From a candidate division GN15 bacterium (GTDB lineage: Bacteria; Zixibacteria; MSB-5A5; GN15; FEB-12): 9,783 nucleotides of DNA. The notes under the pieces are model-generated. The model was not told the DNA's origin, did not search any database, and saw only the letters and a list, made by a program, of their open reading frames with translations. This document shows positions 8,863 through 9,783 of the stretch, piece after piece; position 1 is the stretch's first letter, and every line of letters begins with the position of its first letter. The DNA is taken from NCBI GenBank assembly GCA_014729205.1, contig WJKG01000211.1, positions 1 to 9,783 on the forward strand. Direction: 5' to 3'. The position numbers were made by a program, and so were the translations under genes.

Positions 8863-9471
8863 ATGTTTGCACATCTACTGGTTCTGACTATCACCCTGGC
8901 CGTCGCTACTTTGGCAGGTGCTGTCGATCTCAATGGAGACGATTCCAACTCGGTCGCTATTGGCGACCGTGTGCGGATCGACTACGATACCACTATAAAT
9001 AAGCGCATCCTTCTGCTGATACCTTACTCTCAAACAGAAGGGCGTGAAGTCAGCGGGGAACTGGTAGCTTACGATACCGACTCGTTGACTCTGGCCAGTC
9101 CGCTGTTCGAGAGCGGCGTGCACCGGCACGAGATTGCCAATGTCACGAGGATGTACGTCAGTGTTGGCAAGAAGCGAGCCACCTGGAAAGGACTTAAGTC
9201 TGGCGCCCTGGTCGGTGCGAGTCTTGGACTGCTTATCGGATGTGCTCCCGACGCTGTGGGCGACACCACACTACTCTTTCATGACCGTGCCCATCCCCTC
9301 GAGGTAATAGCTGTTTCGACCGCCATTGGAGCCGCAATCGGCACGTTGATTGGCAGCTTCATGACAGTGGACCGTTGGCAGGAGGTGGATCGTCGCCACT
9401 GGCCGGTTGGCTCCGCTGCGGTTGGAGTCGACGTTGCCCGAAGACAGTTTATGGTGTCCCTGCGATTCTGA
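8863..9471 (+). CDS. Exported protein with glycine-zipper segments
   Basis: 202-residue protein of unknown function. Residues 1-20 are a signal peptide ending in LAGA before Val-Asp. Residues 30-105 look like a small beta-rich domain: GDRVRIDYD (34-42), then GELVAYDTDSLTLASP (65-80), then a segment ending MYVSVGKK. Two glycine-zipper helices follow, LKSGALVGASLGLLIG (111-126) and AVSTAIGAAIGTLIGSF (150-166), with spaced small residues typical of membrane-inserting hairpins. The protein ends in the strand RQFMVSLRF with a terminal Phe, as in many envelope proteins. It could insert in or associate with the outer membrane. An in-frame TGA at 8851-8853 forces the start at or after 8863; the ribosome site is weak (GTGAG). 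It converges on the DUF6265-like gene with 4 bases between stop codons. Confidence 0.85.
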   Translation: MFAHLLVLTITLAVATLAGAVDLNGDDSNSVAIGDRVRIDYDTTINKRILLLIPYSQTEGREVSGELVAYDTDSLTLASPLFESGVHRHEIANVTRMYVSVGKKRATWKGLKSGALVGASLGLLIGCAPDAVGDTTLLFHDRAHPLEVIAVSTAIGAAIGTLIGSFMTVDRWQEVDRRHWPVGSAAVGVDVARRQFMVSLRF

Positions 9472-9475
9472 CTCG

Positions 9476-9783
9476 TTATCGCTTCACTCGTGAACAGGTG
9501 ATTACTTCGTAGCGCTCTTCGCCGGGTGTATCAGCAATACGGACTTTGATCTCCAGTGAATCCTCTCCCATGCGCGTGTAGGACAGGCCTTCAAACTTCA
9601 GCTCGTTAGCAGAACTGCTCACGAACGGAAAAGACACTACTTCATCTCGCTCTTCCCAGCCGGTAAGGTCCGGATTGAAGTGCTTCAGTCGCATCGTCGG
9701 CTCACCGCCCTCAATTGTCAACGTGATGATCTCATAGAAGTTCACGTGATTGTCGACTACCAGTTTGAAGGTACCGATCTTAC
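9476..9783 (-). CDS. DUF6265-like protein, C-terminal part (5' end outside window)
   Basis: The reading frame is open from the right edge to the TAA at 9476-9478, giving 102 residues of the C-terminal part; the true start lies beyond 9783. The sequence GTFKLVVDNHVNFYEIITL, then MRLKHFNPDLTGWEERDEVV, then a SFPFV strand and FEGLSYTRMGEDSLEIKVRI resembles proteins annotated DUF6265, a small predicted beta-sandwich domain of unknown function often found in exported proteins. No catalytic motif is evident. A GTG at 9745 could be read as a start, but it would cut the domain in half, so an edge-truncated gene is preferred. The family call is from memory of the LRLKHFNPDLTGWEE-type motif. Confidence 0.75.
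   Translation of the reverse strand, partial: KIGTFKLVVDNHVNFYEIITLTIEGGEPTMRLKHFNPDLTGWEERDEVVSFPFVSSSANELKFEGLSYTRMGEDSLEIKVRIADTPGEERYEVITCSRVKR

Overview
The window looks like ordinary chromosomal DNA from a Gram-negative-type, probably environmental bacterium of roughly 50% GC. A lipobox lipoprotein that joins a fibronectin-III-like domain to internalin-type leucine-rich repeats, an exported PD40/TolB-like propeller, a glycine-zipper exported protein and a membrane-embedded spermidine-synthase-like protein together recall candidate phyla of the FCB group (for example Zixibacteria or Latescibacteria). That placement rests on gene style only. I see no rRNA, tRNA, transposase, integrase, phage gene or CRISPR array.

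Layout. Positions 1-1604 (minus) hold the N-terminal 534 residues of the catalase-peroxidase KatG, which runs off the left edge with its active-site residues intact. A 514-bp gap (1605-2118) follows. It carries two good sigma70-like promoters pointing at katG, and the nearer one is wrapped in nested inverted repeats that look like an operator. Next is an exported TolB-like beta-propeller (2119-3222, minus). It is divergent from a polytopic membrane protein with a central spermidine-synthase-like Rossmann domain (3486-5642, plus), which has a strong promoter of its own. Convergent to that is a lipoprotein with nine leucine-rich repeats (5785-7041, minus). After a 460-bp gap containing a clear intrinsic terminator come a small cupin (7502-7876, minus) and an AHSA1/SRPBCC protein (8234-8671, minus). 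An exported glycine-zipper protein (8863-9471, plus) converges, with a 4-bp gap, on a DUF6265-like gene (9476-9783, minus) that is cut by the right edge.

The genes do not form an obvious pathway or operon: most have their own leader regions and orientations change often. KatG handles peroxide, while the propeller, the LRR lipoprotein and the glycine-zipper protein are envelope or secreted proteins of unknown partner. I found no convincing previously undescribed multi-gene system. The points most worth a second look are the palindrome-dense katG control region and the membrane aminopropyltransferase-like protein with an altered catalytic motif.
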